Assembly: GCF_022179465.1 (NCBI RefSeq)
Contig: NZ_BPQV01000008.1
Coordinates: 186,001 to 250,000, forward strand
Reading direction: 5' to 3'
Origin: Methylobacterium organophilum
Lineage (GTDB): Bacteria > Pseudomonadota > Alphaproteobacteria > Rhizobiales > Beijerinckiaceae
DNA: 64,000 nucleotides
This document shows, piece by piece, positions 30,562 to 39,688 of the stretch. The notes beneath the pieces were generated by a model. The model was not told where the DNA came from, ran no database searches, and saw only the letters and a list, made by a program, of their open reading frames with translations. The translations under genes were made by a program, and so were the position numbers. The number at the start of each line of letters is the position of its first letter. Position 1 is the first letter of the stretch.

Positions 30562-31440
30562 GTGATCCTGACCTTCGCCCGCGGCGAGACTTGTCTGCAG
30601 CCCCTCGATCACTTTTCGGAGGAGAAGAGGCGTCAGCGACTCGCTCAATCCCTTTGGGTCGATCTCTTGGCCGCCACTCCGGAGGAGAGGGCCCTCGTCT
30701 CGTCGGTGCTGAACGTCGAGCTGTTCAGCCCGGACGAGTTGCACGAGATCGAGGAATCGAGCCGCATCTTCGTGGAGCAGGATGACCTCAACCTGATCTG
30801 CTGGCTGCCGTCCTTCGAGGGTGACGTGGCGGTGAATTTGCCCGTTGGCCTGATCGCCGACCACGAGCGCCTGATCAGCATGCGGCAGGGGAATTTCCCA
30901 GCCTTCCGCAGCTATGCCGAGCCGCGTCGGCGCAGCGGCCTGCCCCGGGTCAACAACTCGGCCGACATGCTCGTCGAGCTCTTCGACACCATCGTCGGCC
31001 AGCTCGCGAGCACCCTGCGGACGGTCGAACAGGACCTCAACGCCCTGACGACCGAGATCTTTTCCGATACGGCGCATCCCCGCAACGGCTTCGCCCGGCC
31101 CATGGGCCTCCGTGGCAAGACCAGCTTCCGGGACCTGAAGGGCATCGTGCAGCGTCTCGGCCGGCGCAACGCGCTGGTCGCCAATCTGCGCGATTCCGCG
31201 GTGACGCTGTCGACACTCATCCCGTTCATCATCGCGAACGGGCGGCACTGGGCCGGCCCCGACACGGTGGCCCAGCTTAAGCTCATCGGCAAGGATATCA
31301 CCTCCCTGCGTGAGTATTGCGGGCAGCTCTCTGCAGAGGTGTCGTTCTTGCTCGACTCGACGATGGGCCTCATCAACATCGACGAGAACCAGAGCATGAA
31401 ATTTCTCGGCTTGGCCGCCCTCGTCGTCGCCTTCATCTGA
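30562..31440 (+). CDS. CorA-like protein ending before the GMN motif (truncated)
   Basis: A 292-residue protein whose cytoplasmic funnel matches CorA Mg2+/divalent channels: an alpha/beta N-terminal domain, then long helices with SFRDLKGIVQRLGRRNALVA and LLDSTMGLINIDENQSMKFLG. In CorA this last segment leads into TM1 and the GMN-loop. Here it stops ten residues into TM1 (LAALVVAFI-stop), so GMN and TM2 are missing. The reading frames just after the stop contain no lost transmembrane or GMN segment, so it is a clean end, not a simple frameshift. GTG start after GAGAGGA. The next gene's ATG begins one base after the stop. Confidence 0.8.
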   Translation: MILTFARGETCLQPLDHFSEEKRRQRLAQSLWVDLLAATPEERALVSSVLNVELFSPDELHEIEESSRIFVEQDDLNLICWLPSFEGDVAVNLPVGLIADHERLISMRQGNFPAFRSYAEPRRRSGLPRVNNSADMLVELFDTIVGQLASTLRTVEQDLNALTTEIFSDTAHPRNGFARPMGLRGKTSFRDLKGIVQRLGRRNALVANLRDSAVTLSTLIPFIIANGRHWAGPDTVAQLKLIGKDITSLREYCGQLSAEVSFLLDSTMGLINIDENQSMKFLGLAALVVAFI

Positions 31441-31441
31441 G

Positions 31442-33289
31442 ATGACGACCGCCGTGCCGACGACTTGGCCGACCCGCGGCGCCCCCGCCGTCGCCCCGCT
31501 CTCTGTCCGCGTGGCGGGGGCCAGCCTCATCCTGACCGGGCCGCTCACGGGCCGCCTCGCCTGTGGCCCGGCCCTGCCAAACTTCCTGAACCGCTGCCTT
31601 CGGATCGAGCGGCTGGAGGGGCTGCGCTTCGATCTCACGGCGGCGCGGATCGAATTGCGGTTCTCCGGTCCGGTCGCAGCCTCGGGCGAGGACATGCACC
31701 ATCTTGCCCGGATCATGCGGGAGGCCGGCCAACGGGAGAGCCTGCGCAGCGCGGCCTTCCTCCGGCACGTCTCGGAGCGCATCTGGGAAGAGCCTGTCAC
31801 CCTGTGGCGGTCTGGCCCATCGCTCTCGACGTGGCGCGTGCATCATCTTGGCAGCGGCCGGGTCCGGTTGAGCCACGGGGTGCTGCGCGACCGGACTGCG
31901 CTTGCGATCGTCGCGAGCTTCCTCAAACGGCGCGGCGCCGTGATCGCAGTGGACCGGCACTCGGCCACGCGTGGCTTCCTCGACCTGCGCTGCGACCCGA
32001 GCGGCCTTCCCCACCTCGTGGCGGAGGCCGAGTCGATCGAGGCCATCCTGCGGCGGCGCGTGGTCACGCCCTTCTCCAACCCGGAGGTCAAGGGCCTGCT
32101 CATCAACGCCAATCTCGCTTTCGCCATCGGGGCGGCAATGGTCCCGGCGCTTATGCCGATCAGTGCCGTGGTACTGGCGGCGGCCTCCTGGCCGACGGCG
32201 CGCCAGGCTCTCCGGCAGCTCAGGCAGCGGAGGGCAGACGCGACAGCAATCCTGACGATCCTGTCTGCGCTCGCCCTCATCAACGGCGATCACCTGCCCG
32301 CCGCGCTGATGTTGTGGCTATTCCGGGTCTGGGACAAGTTGACCCGCCGCAACCTGTGCCGGACGGAGGTCGCCCTGTTCGAGCGCCTCGCCGTCGCCTT
32401 GGGCGGGGACCGGACCGCCCTCCGGGGAGCGGCCGAAGCGGCAGTGACGGTTTTCTCCGAAGCGCCGCGGTCCAAGGCGGCCACGGCCTTTGCGGATGCG
32501 AGCACTCCGCTGATGCTGTGCGTCGGCGCCTCGGCCGCATTCTCGGGGGGTGCGCCGTTGGCACAGGCGGTGCTGCGGCCGGATTTCTTTAGCCCGGTGC
32601 TGGTGCATCGGCGCATCGCCGCGGCCGAGATCGTTCTACGCCTGGCCGATCAGGGCATCGTGGTGCGCAACTTCCGTGCGCTTCTCGAGATTCGCGAGGC
32701 CGACGAGATCCTGCTCGACGACGGGGTGGAGTGGGACACGTCCGGCCTCGGCCCCGGCGAGTTCGGACAGCGCATGGCCAAACTCGGACTGCGCGAGACC
32801 GTCCTCTTCCGCCCGGCGCGGGACGAGGGGCGGGACGACCTCGCCATACGCATCGGCGCCTCGCGCCACTTCGTCCGCAGCGCGGTGCACACGCCCGCGA
32901 GCTATCTCGCCCAGCAGCGACTTCTCGGTCACCGGGTCATCCATTTGCATGCCGTGCACGGGGCCGAGCCCCATGCCAAGTCCGACGTGCCCATCGCGGT
33001 CGGTCCGGCCGCTCTCGCCGACAGCAAGGCGCAGATCGGCCTGCCGGGACCGGACCTCGCCCGGCTCTGCGAGATCGTCGCCTTCGTGCGACGGACGGAG
33101 GGCGAGGAGACGTCGGTCAAGTCGATGACCGTCGCCCTCAACACTGTGCTGATCGGCGCCTGCGTCTATGCCGGCCTGTCGGCCATCGGGGTCGTCGCCG
33201 TCGGGACCCTGGCAACGGCAGGACTATGGCTGGGTCTCGAAAGGCGCCTGGGACGGGTCATGACCCGTCGCCCGGGAGGCAGGATTTGA
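31442..33289 (+). CDS. Degenerate P-type ATPase homologue (pseudo-ATPase)
   Basis: A 615-residue membrane protein that parallels the active ATPase two genes upstream: two N-terminal HMA-like domains without CxxC, helices around 225-260 and 285-310, a helix pair leading to RNFRALLEIREADEILLDD, which lines up with KQGRALETLPQIDTVVFDK, and a C-terminal helix pair. The DKTG of the active enzyme is replaced by DDGV (from Asp426), the TGE actuator domain is reduced to about 30 residues, and GDGIND is replaced by a GAEPHAKSD segment. It cannot be a normal pump. The ATG is coupled to the truncated CorA. Likely a regulatory or structural partner; not a decayed gene, since the frame is intact. Confidence 0.75.
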   Translation: MTTAVPTTWPTRGAPAVAPLSVRVAGASLILTGPLTGRLACGPALPNFLNRCLRIERLEGLRFDLTAARIELRFSGPVAASGEDMHHLARIMREAGQRESLRSAAFLRHVSERIWEEPVTLWRSGPSLSTWRVHHLGSGRVRLSHGVLRDRTALAIVASFLKRRGAVIAVDRHSATRGFLDLRCDPSGLPHLVAEAESIEAILRRRVVTPFSNPEVKGLLINANLAFAIGAAMVPALMPISAVVLAAASWPTARQALRQLRQRRADATAILTILSALALINGDHLPAALMLWLFRVWDKLTRRNLCRTEVALFERLAVALGGDRTALRGAAEAAVTVFSEAPRSKAATAFADASTPLMLCVGASAAFSGGAPLAQAVLRPDFFSPVLVHRRIAAAEIVLRLADQGIVVRNFRALLEIREADEILLDDGVEWDTSGLGPGEFGQRMAKLGLRETVLFRPARDEGRDDLAIRIGASRHFVRSAVHTPASYLAQQRLLGHRVIHLHAVHGAEPHAKSDVPIAVGPAALADSKAQIGLPGPDLARLCEIVAFVRRTEGEETSVKSMTVALNTVLIGACVYAGLSAIGVVAVGTLATAGLWLGLERRLGRVMTRRPGGRI

Positions 33290-33624
33290 GCCGGGAAATT
33301 CTGTGCCGCCTGCCTGTCGCATGGCCGGTTGGTTGTGACCGACGTGCCCTCATCGACGCCCGGCTCGCCCCGCATACCGCCTCATGGGAGGAGCGGCTTT
33401 CGCACGTCCTCATACCCGGGCGACCCGCGGCCACCTGGCTCTCGGATCGGGTACTCGAGGTCCGCGCCGCAAAAGTGACGTTCTGGGCGGTGCTGACAGA
33501 GAAGGAAGTCACCGTGTTTTGGGATGCCCCGCTGGCCATTCGCATGATTATGACACCGAGCAGGCGTGAGGCGATCATCGAAGCGTTGAAAACTGATATG
33601 GGCGCCCTGCCCGCCAGCGCATGA
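33286..33624 (+). CDS. Small hypothetical protein, 112 residues, TTG start overlapping the upstream stop
   Basis: The frame overlaps the pseudo-ATPase stop: TTG at 33286-33288 and TGA at 33287-33289, with GGGAGGCAGGA just upstream, a strong site. The protein (SREILCRLPVAWPVGCDRR at the start, then RLSHVLIPGRPAATWLSDRVL and KVTFWAVLTEKEVTVFWD) has a compact alpha/beta look and no recognised family. The translational coupling suggests that it works with the pseudo-ATPase. Last gene of the cassette. Confidence 0.6.
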   Translation: MSREILCRLPVAWPVGCDRRALIDARLAPHTASWEERLSHVLIPGRPAATWLSDRVLEVRAAKVTFWAVLTEKEVTVFWDAPLAIRMIMTPSRREAIIEALKTDMGALPASA

Positions 33625-34053
33625 TCATCTGTCCGACCGTGAATGACGCGTGCGTGACCCTGCGATGGGCGCCATGCGACCGCCGCGTCACCGCTCTTGA
33701 ATTCGACCCGGCTTGCGGTCCACGGCCCATGCCAGTTCCCGGGCTGTGACAGACGGGTTGGCGAAGGCTCGAAGCGCCAAGCCGCCCAGGGCCGTATGCG
33801 ATCGATCCTCGTTGTCATGGCACCTCCCGTCCTCGAGGCGCTCGCAGGCATCGGTCAGCGACACGAGCCGAACCTGCTTGACGAGAGTCCCTCAACGGAT
33901 GCGGCGTCCTGAGGGGCTATCATCGGCCATCTGCTCGAAGGCAAAATAAATTATTGCAAATCATTCTATAGATAAAATTGAAAATTTTCCCGTCGATGAA
34001 GACGACATCTGAATATATACATCATCCAATATTTTTATTTTTCTCAATTCCGC
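33625..34053. other. Intergenic region with AT-rich end
   Basis: About 430 bases between a plus-strand cassette and a minus-strand operon that converge here. GC-rich with no supported gene up to 33935, then strongly AT-rich (33940-34050), which would suit transcription termination for both units. No clear hairpin was identified. Confidence 0.35.
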
Positions 34054-35436
34054 CTAAGTCGATTCGCCCTTTCGATCACCAAAAGCCCCGCGATAGCGCG
34101 CGGCCGGGTGGCGTGCGTTGAGGCGCGGGCCGCGCCCGGGAAAGAGGCGCTCGCGGTAAGTGCCGGGGCCGTACTCGGTCTGAGCCAAGCCACGGGCCTG
34201 CAGCACCGGCACGACGTGTTCGATGAAGTCGACGAACGAGCCCGGCGTCGTCTGATAGATGACGTTGACCCCATCGATGCCCGCCGCCTGCCAGCGGGCG
34301 AGATCGTCGGCGATGCTCTCTGGCGTGCCGACGATGCGGGTGTTGTAGGCATAGGCATTGCCGAGATCGGCCACCGTCGCCCGCTTGCCGGGATTGGCCT
34401 CCTCGAAGAAGCGCACCAGCCCCTGGACGCCCTGAATGTCGAGTTCGTCGACCGGCTTGTCGGGCGGCAGCAGCCCGAGATCGATGCCGAGGTCGCGGCT
34501 GATATGGGCGAGCAGGCCGTCGGTGCTGCGATACGCGTCGAGGTCGCGCGCCTTGCGCTGCGCCTCCGCCTCGGTGCTGCCGACGACGAAGGACAGGCCC
34601 TGGATGAACAGGAGGTCGCTCGGGTCGCGCCCGGCGGCGGCGACCTGGGCGCGCATCTCCTGCACCAGCCGCCGCGCACCCTCCGGCGTGAGGCTGGCGA
34701 TGAAGGTGCCCTCGGCGTTGCGCGCGGCGAAGGCGCGGCCCGCCTGGGACGAGCCGGCCTGGAACAGCACCGGCGTGCGCTGGCGCGAGGGCTGCGACAG
34801 GTGCGGGCCGAGCACCCGGTAGCGCGCGCTCTCATGGTGGATGCGGTGAACCCGGCTCGGATCGGCGTAGCGGCCGCCCTTCCTGTCGTTGAGCACCGCA
34901 TCGTCGTCCCAGGAGCCCTCCCAGAGCTTGTAGGCGACGTCGACATATTCGTCGGCCCAGCGGTAGCGCTCGTCATGCGGGACGATGCGGTCGAAGCCGT
35001 AATTCTGCGCCGCGTTGTGGCTGACGCTGGTGACGATGTTCCAGCCGATGCGGCCGCGGCTGAGATGGTCGAGGGTCGAGACCTTGTGGGCGAAGTTGAA
35101 CGGGTGCTCCTGAAGGATCGAGCTGGTGAAGGTCAGCCCGAGATGCTCCGTCGCCCCGATCAGGGCGGCGATGAGAGCGCCGGAATCGTTGATCGGGATC
35201 TGCACCGCCTCTTCGAGATAGGTGTCCCAGCTGCCCTTGTAGGCCGGATCGACGCCGATCACGTCGGCCACGAACAAGGCGTCGAAGCGGCCCTTCTCCA
35301 GGAGCTTGGCGAGTTCGACCCAAGGAGCGAGATCGTTGAACGCGGTCTGGCGCGTGTCCTCGCGGCGCCAGAGGCCGTGATAGACGTGGGAGACGGCGTT
35401 CATCGAGAAGCCGTTGAGGATGAGGCGCTTGGTCAT
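34054..35436 (-). CDS. NtaA/SnaA/DmoA-type FMN-dependent monooxygenase
   Basis: A 460-residue luciferase-like monooxygenase. Marks: MTKRLILNGFSMNAVSHVYHGLW at the start (first 20: MTKRLILNGFSMNAVSHVYH), RFDALFVADVIGVD, FTSSILQEHPFNFAHKVSTLDH, GRIGWNIVTS and PVLFQAGSSQAGRAFAARNAE. It needs reduced FMN from an unseen reductase. The ATG at 35436 follows TGAGG and is 11 bases after the permease stop, so it is cotranscribed with the RbsABC-type transporter and should act on the imported compound. By family, C-S or C-N bond cleavage is likely. Confidence 0.88.
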   Translation of the reverse strand: MTKRLILNGFSMNAVSHVYHGLWRREDTRQTAFNDLAPWVELAKLLEKGRFDALFVADVIGVDPAYKGSWDTYLEEAVQIPINDSGALIAALIGATEHLGLTFTSSILQEHPFNFAHKVSTLDHLSRGRIGWNIVTSVSHNAAQNYGFDRIVPHDERYRWADEYVDVAYKLWEGSWDDDAVLNDRKGGRYADPSRVHRIHHESARYRVLGPHLSQPSRQRTPVLFQAGSSQAGRAFAARNAEGTFIASLTPEGARRLVQEMRAQVAAAGRDPSDLLFIQGLSFVVGSTEAEAQRKARDLDAYRSTDGLLAHISRDLGIDLGLLPPDKPVDELDIQGVQGLVRFFEEANPGKRATVADLGNAYAYNTRIVGTPESIADDLARWQAAGIDGVNVIYQTTPGSFVDFIEHVVPVLQARGLAQTEYGPGTYRERLFPGRGPRLNARHPAARYRGAFGDRKGEST

Positions 35437-35447
35437 GGCGGGTCGCC

Positions 35448-36446
35448 TCACTTCACGAGGGCGGCCAGGGAGCGCTCGCGGCTCACCAGCACCGCGGCGA
35501 TGACGACAGCGCCCTTCACGACCATCTGCGAATACTGGCTCACCCCCATCAGGTTGAGGCCGTTGTCGATGATGGTGATGATGAGCACGCCGATCAGGGT
35601 GCGGTGCGGGCCGCCGACGCCCCCCGCCAGCGAGGTGCCGCCGACCACGATCGCCGCGAGACTGCTCAGCAGCAGATCCTGCCCGACCGAGGGACCGGCG
35701 GCGCCGAGGCGGGCCACGATCAGGATCGCGCCGATGCCGGTGAGCAGGCCCGCCAGGGCGAAGGCGTAGATCTTGTAGCGCCGCACCGGGATGCCGGCAA
35801 TGCGCGCCACCGTCTCGCCGCCGCCGATCAGGGCCATGTAGCGGCCGAAGCGCGTGCGGTTCGCGACCAGGACCGCGCCGCCCCAGGCGAGCAGCGCGCA
35901 CAGGGCGATGTTGGGCAGGCGCGGGACGAGCTGGCCGATGGCGATCTCCTCGAAACCCGGCAGATCGAACTGGATGGCGCGGCCCTGGAGGATCTGCAGG
36001 GCAAGCCCGCTGAAGATCGACAACGTGCCGAGGGTCACGACGAAGGACGGAACCCGGCCGACCGCGTAGACGAGGCCGTTGACGAGGCCGAGACCCGCGC
36101 CGATGGCGGCGGCGACGAAGAAGATCCCGCCGCCGATCTCGGTGTGGTTGAGGATCTGCACGCTGGCGGCGGCGACGAACAGCACGATCGCGCCGACCGA
36201 AAGGTCGATGCTGCCCATCAGGATGATGAAGCTGCCCCCGAGGCAGACGATCAGCAGGGCGCCGGCCTGACCACTCAGCGCGGTGAAGTTGCGCCAGGTC
36301 GCGAAGGATTCGGTCGCGAGGGAGAAGAAAGTCACGAGCAGCACGACCACGGCGATCGGCAGCCCCACGCTCCTGTCGACCTTTGGAAGGGACAGCCACC
36401 TCCGGGACGCGGGCGCAGTCAGACGGACGGTCTCGGCGGTCATCAT
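35448..36446 (-). CDS. RbsC-type ABC transporter permease
   Basis: A 332-residue permease of the carbohydrate-uptake class 2 (RbsC/BPD_transp_2) family with about eight to ten helices. Marks are GGSFIILMGSIDLSVGAIV, near the N-terminal third, and SLAAIVVGGTSLAGGVGGPHRTLIG near residue 265, the family's cytoplasmic EAA-like loop. Two ATGs (36446, 36443) are possible. It lies between the ATPase and the flavin monooxygenase; probably forms a homodimer channel with the RbsA-like ATPase. Confidence 0.9.
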   Translation of the reverse strand: MMTAETVRLTAPASRRWLSLPKVDRSVGLPIAVVVLLVTFFSLATESFATWRNFTALSGQAGALLIVCLGGSFIILMGSIDLSVGAIVLFVAAASVQILNHTEIGGGIFFVAAAIGAGLGLVNGLVYAVGRVPSFVVTLGTLSIFSGLALQILQGRAIQFDLPGFEEIAIGQLVPRLPNIALCALLAWGGAVLVANRTRFGRYMALIGGGETVARIAGIPVRRYKIYAFALAGLLTGIGAILIVARLGAAGPSVGQDLLLSSLAAIVVGGTSLAGGVGGPHRTLIGVLIITIIDNGLNLMGVSQYSQMVVKGAVVIAAVLVSRERSLAALVK

Positions 36447-36467
36447 GGGTCTCCGGATCAGCCGGTG

Positions 36468-38048
36468 TCAGGCGGCGAAGGCGGGCGCGTCGCCGCTCTG
36501 CGGCAGCATCAGCGCGACGAGATCCTGCTCCCGGGGCTTGGCCTCGGCCGGGGCCGGCAGGTCGGCGACGAGCCGCCCGCGCTGCAGGATCAGGATGCGG
36601 TTCGACAGCCCGATCAGTTCGAGCAGTTCGTCGGTGATCAGCACGATCCCGACACCGCGCTCGGCGAGATCCCGGATCAGCCGGTAGATCTCCTCCTTGG
36701 CGCCGGCATCGACGCCGCGGGTCGGATTGTCGAGCACCAGCACCTTGAGGGAGCGGCAGAGCCAGCGGGCGAGCACGACCTTCTGCTGGTTGCCGCCGGA
36801 GAGGCTCGCGGTCCTGGCATCCGGCGTGGCGGAGCGGATGGCGAGGCCGCGCACATGCCGCTGCGCCGTCTCCACCTCCCGGCGGCGCCGCCACCAGCCG
36901 AGGGCATTGGCGAAGAGATCGCCCCCGCTCGCGAGCGAGATGTTCCAGGCCACGCTCGCCGAGGGGATGATCCCCTCCACCAGCCGCTCCGCCGGGACGT
37001 AGCCGAGGCCGTCACGGACGAAGCGCCCGATCTCCGCCGCGCTGGCGGGCGCGTCCCCGAGCGCGACGGTGCCCGCATCGGCCGAATCGATACCGGCGAT
37101 CGCCTTGCCAAGCGCACCCTTCCCGGAATCGAGCAGGCCGCCGATGCCGACGACCTCGCCCGGGCGGACCCGCAGGTCGATGGGCGCGAAGGCGCCGGCC
37201 CGTTCGAGCGCCCGCACCGTGAGAACCGGCTTCTCCGCCTCCGAAACCACCCGCTGGCGGTGCTCGTGATAATAGTCGGCCACCCGCGCCCGCCCGACCA
37301 TCAGGCTGTGCAGTTCGGCCTCGCTCGTCGCGCGGGGATCGCGTTTCGCCACCAGCTTCCCGTCCTTGAGGACGTAGATGATGTCGGAGACGCCGAGCAC
37401 CTCGGTCAGCCGGTGGGACACGAAGAGCAGCGAGCCGCGCTTCCGGACGCGATCGACGAGGCGGAAGAACGCCTCCTCGTCGCGGCGGTCGAGGGCGGAG
37501 GTCGGCTCGTCGAGGAGGACCAGGGGCGTCTCGACCCCGCCGAGAAGACGGCCCGCCAAGCAGGCCCGCGCGATCTCGATCGACTGGCGCTTCGAGAAAT
37601 CGTAGGCGCCGGTGCGGCGGCGGACATCGATGTCGAGATCCGCCTCCTCGGCGATCCGTTCGGCCGCGGCGATCATCGCGCCCCGGTCGAGGAATTGGCC
37701 GGCCCGTGCGAAGCCCGCCTCCCAACCGAGGAGCAGGTTCTCGTAGACCGGCACGTTGAGGACGAGCGACTGCTCCTGGAACACGCGGGATACGCCGAGC
37801 CGGGCGGCCCGGCCGTAATCCCGCGGTGCGTAGGGGAGGCCGGCGAGGCGCATCGTCCCGTGCTGGGCGGCGGTGATCCCGCTCAGGATGTTGAACAGCG
37901 TCGACTTGCCGGCGCCGTTCTCGCCCACGAAGGTCACGACCGCGTTGCGCGGGATATCGAATTCGATGCCGTCGAGCACCGGAACGGGCCCGTAGCGCAT
38001 GGAAAGCCCCCGAGCCTCGAACAGCGGCCCGGCGCGTCGATCGTTCAT
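36468..38048 (-). CDS. RbsA-type ABC transporter ATP-binding protein (two NBDs)
   Basis: A 526-residue tandem ATPase. The first NBD has a full Walker A (GENGAGKST) and VLLDEPTSALD, with a weak signature (YDFSKRQSIEIARA). The second has the degenerate Walker A (GLLDSGKGALG) usual for this family, with a perfect LSGGNQQKVVLARWL signature and VLDNPTRGVD. This pattern defines the ribose/galactoside CUT2 class. It energises the adjacent permease. The 21 bases between the two genes fit an operon. Confidence 0.92.
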   Translation of the reverse strand: MNDRRAGPLFEARGLSMRYGPVPVLDGIEFDIPRNAVVTFVGENGAGKSTLFNILSGITAAQHGTMRLAGLPYAPRDYGRAARLGVSRVFQEQSLVLNVPVYENLLLGWEAGFARAGQFLDRGAMIAAAERIAEEADLDIDVRRRTGAYDFSKRQSIEIARACLAGRLLGGVETPLVLLDEPTSALDRRDEEAFFRLVDRVRKRGSLLFVSHRLTEVLGVSDIIYVLKDGKLVAKRDPRATSEAELHSLMVGRARVADYYHEHRQRVVSEAEKPVLTVRALERAGAFAPIDLRVRPGEVVGIGGLLDSGKGALGKAIAGIDSADAGTVALGDAPASAAEIGRFVRDGLGYVPAERLVEGIIPSASVAWNISLASGGDLFANALGWWRRRREVETAQRHVRGLAIRSATPDARTASLSGGNQQKVVLARWLCRSLKVLVLDNPTRGVDAGAKEEIYRLIRDLAERGVGIVLITDELLELIGLSNRILILQRGRLVADLPAPAEAKPREQDLVALMLPQSGDAPAFAA

Positions 38049-38143
38049 GATCCCGTCGTCTTCCTGTCGTTCGAGCGCCGCTCACGTCCCGAGCCCATCG
38101 CGCGCCTCGGGGTTCCGGTCAGAGGCCCGTCCCCGGGCGGCGG

Positions 38144-39457
38144 TCAGGCCTTGCGGTTGGGCGAGGGGCCGTCGAACTTGATCTTGTTGCGGTCGGCATA
38201 CTCCGCCTTCACCGCCTCCAGCTCGCCCCGCGCCTTGGCCTCGGCATAGGCCTTGGGCAGCGTCCAGCCGTCGGGCTTGGGATAGCCGCGCCAATGGTGC
38301 TCCACGTCGATCGGGTAGAGATCGGCCTGCGGATCCCAGTCGTTCGGGTGCAGGACATGCGACAGCTTGCGATAGTCGAACGGCTCGACATCCTTGTTGT
38401 CGACGTAGCGGTCGATATAACTGTCGATATTGTCCCGGGTGACCGTGAGCGCGCGCCAGTAGAGCTGCCGCTCGGCCGCCCGCGGCTGCCAGCCATGGGT
38501 CACGTCGAAGATGCGGGCGGCGAAGAGCGCGCCGGTATAGACCGGGCTGTTGCCGCTCGTGGCGGTCTGCAGGCCGCGCTTGATCGCCTGTGAGCCGAGC
38601 GAGGTCCCGTCGGCACCGCCGACGAAGATATCCTTGCCCGGCTTGATGCCGGCATTGCGCAGGGCCGCGAGCGCCCCCTGCGCCTCGTCGTCGTTCTGCG
38701 TGATGATGCCGACGATGTTCTTGTTGCGCGACAGCAGATCCTCCGTCGCCCGCAGGGATTCCTCCCGCAGCCACTTGCCGGGAAGCGTGTCGACGAGCCT
38801 GGTCTTCGGGAAATCCTTGAAGGCGTCGTCGCGCCCGCGGTTGCGCGCCGCCTCGCACCAATTGCCCGGCGTGCCGGTGAGGGCCACGACGTCGCCGCCG
38901 CCGAATTTTTCGGTGACCGCCTTCAGAACCTCTGCCGAGACGCGCCGATGCGCGTCGTCCTCCTCGGGCACGGCGTAGAGCGTGTAGTAATCGCCCGCGT
39001 CGAACGGCGTGTACCAGGCCACGCTGTCCCAGATCGCGCCGAAATAGGTCTTCGTGTCCTCGGCGACCTTCGAGACCCGGCGCAGCGCACTGCCGTCGAG
39101 GATGTTGAAGAAGCCACCGGCGGCGCGGGTCGTCGTCAGCTGCTCGAACTGGTTGAGTTGGCGGGTGCTGTCGATCTGGCCGTCGAGGAAGACGTAATTC
39201 TGGCCGAGCGCCTTCGAGGCGGCTTCGGCGCCCTTGCTGACGAGCTGGTTGTATTCGGTGCTGGCACTCCAGGCGAGATAGGCGATCTTGCCGGAGGGAT
39301 CGGCCACCGCGACGCTCGGCAGGCCGAGGGCCGTCGCCGCGGCGCCGGCCGACAGGCCGGCCGAGGCGAGGGCCAGGAAGTCGCGGCGCGACACGCCCCG
39401 CGTATCGAGCCGGTCCATGTAGCGGTCGACGACCTTCCGGTCCTCGAAATCGGGCAT
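38144..39457 (-). CDS. Tat-exported periplasmic binding protein of the RbsB type
   Basis: A 437-residue substrate-binding protein with a twin-arginine signal (VSRRDFLALASAGLSAGAA about residues 22-40), which is unusual for this class: most RbsB homologues use Sec. The mature part has the periplasmic-binding fold with TEYNQLVSKGAEAASKALG, IITQNDDEAQGALAALRNAG and VGGADGTS. The ligand is unknown; the following flavin monooxygenase suggests a C-S or C-N compound rather than a sugar. The ATG at 39457 fits the usual short N-region; a GTG at 39502 is possible. Confidence 0.85.
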   Translation of the reverse strand: MPDFEDRKVVDRYMDRLDTRGVSRRDFLALASAGLSAGAAATALGLPSVAVADPSGKIAYLAWSASTEYNQLVSKGAEAASKALGQNYVFLDGQIDSTRQLNQFEQLTTTRAAGGFFNILDGSALRRVSKVAEDTKTYFGAIWDSVAWYTPFDAGDYYTLYAVPEEDDAHRRVSAEVLKAVTEKFGGGDVVALTGTPGNWCEAARNRGRDDAFKDFPKTRLVDTLPGKWLREESLRATEDLLSRNKNIVGIITQNDDEAQGALAALRNAGIKPGKDIFVGGADGTSLGSQAIKRGLQTATSGNSPVYTGALFAARIFDVTHGWQPRAAERQLYWRALTVTRDNIDSYIDRYVDNKDVEPFDYRKLSHVLHPNDWDPQADLYPIDVEHHWRGYPKPDGWTLPKAYAEAKARGELEAVKAEYADRNKIKFDGPSPNRKA

Positions 39458-39597
39458 CGAGCGATGACGGCGGCTTGTCACTTGAGAGGTCTCCACCTTC
39501 ACGGACCGCGCATCCCGAGCGGCCTGTCACGGCGCTTTCCGGCCGCCGCATCCGCGCGCACGAAGCGACGCGGCCGGCTCGTCGTGCAGAGGACTGA

Positions 39598-39622
39598 CAA
39601 GCATCGTTTCAACCGATGCTTG
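39598..39622. repeat. Inverted repeat, probable operator
   Basis: CAAGCATCG (39598-39606) and CGATGCTTG (39614-39622) are perfect reverse complements with a seven-base spacer. The size suits a dimeric regulator. Confidence 0.6.
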
Positions 39623-39688
39623 GATCTGCATACGATATTCTGGAGAAAGCTTGAGCAATAATCTCGGCCGCGCGAATTTCAGTCAATA

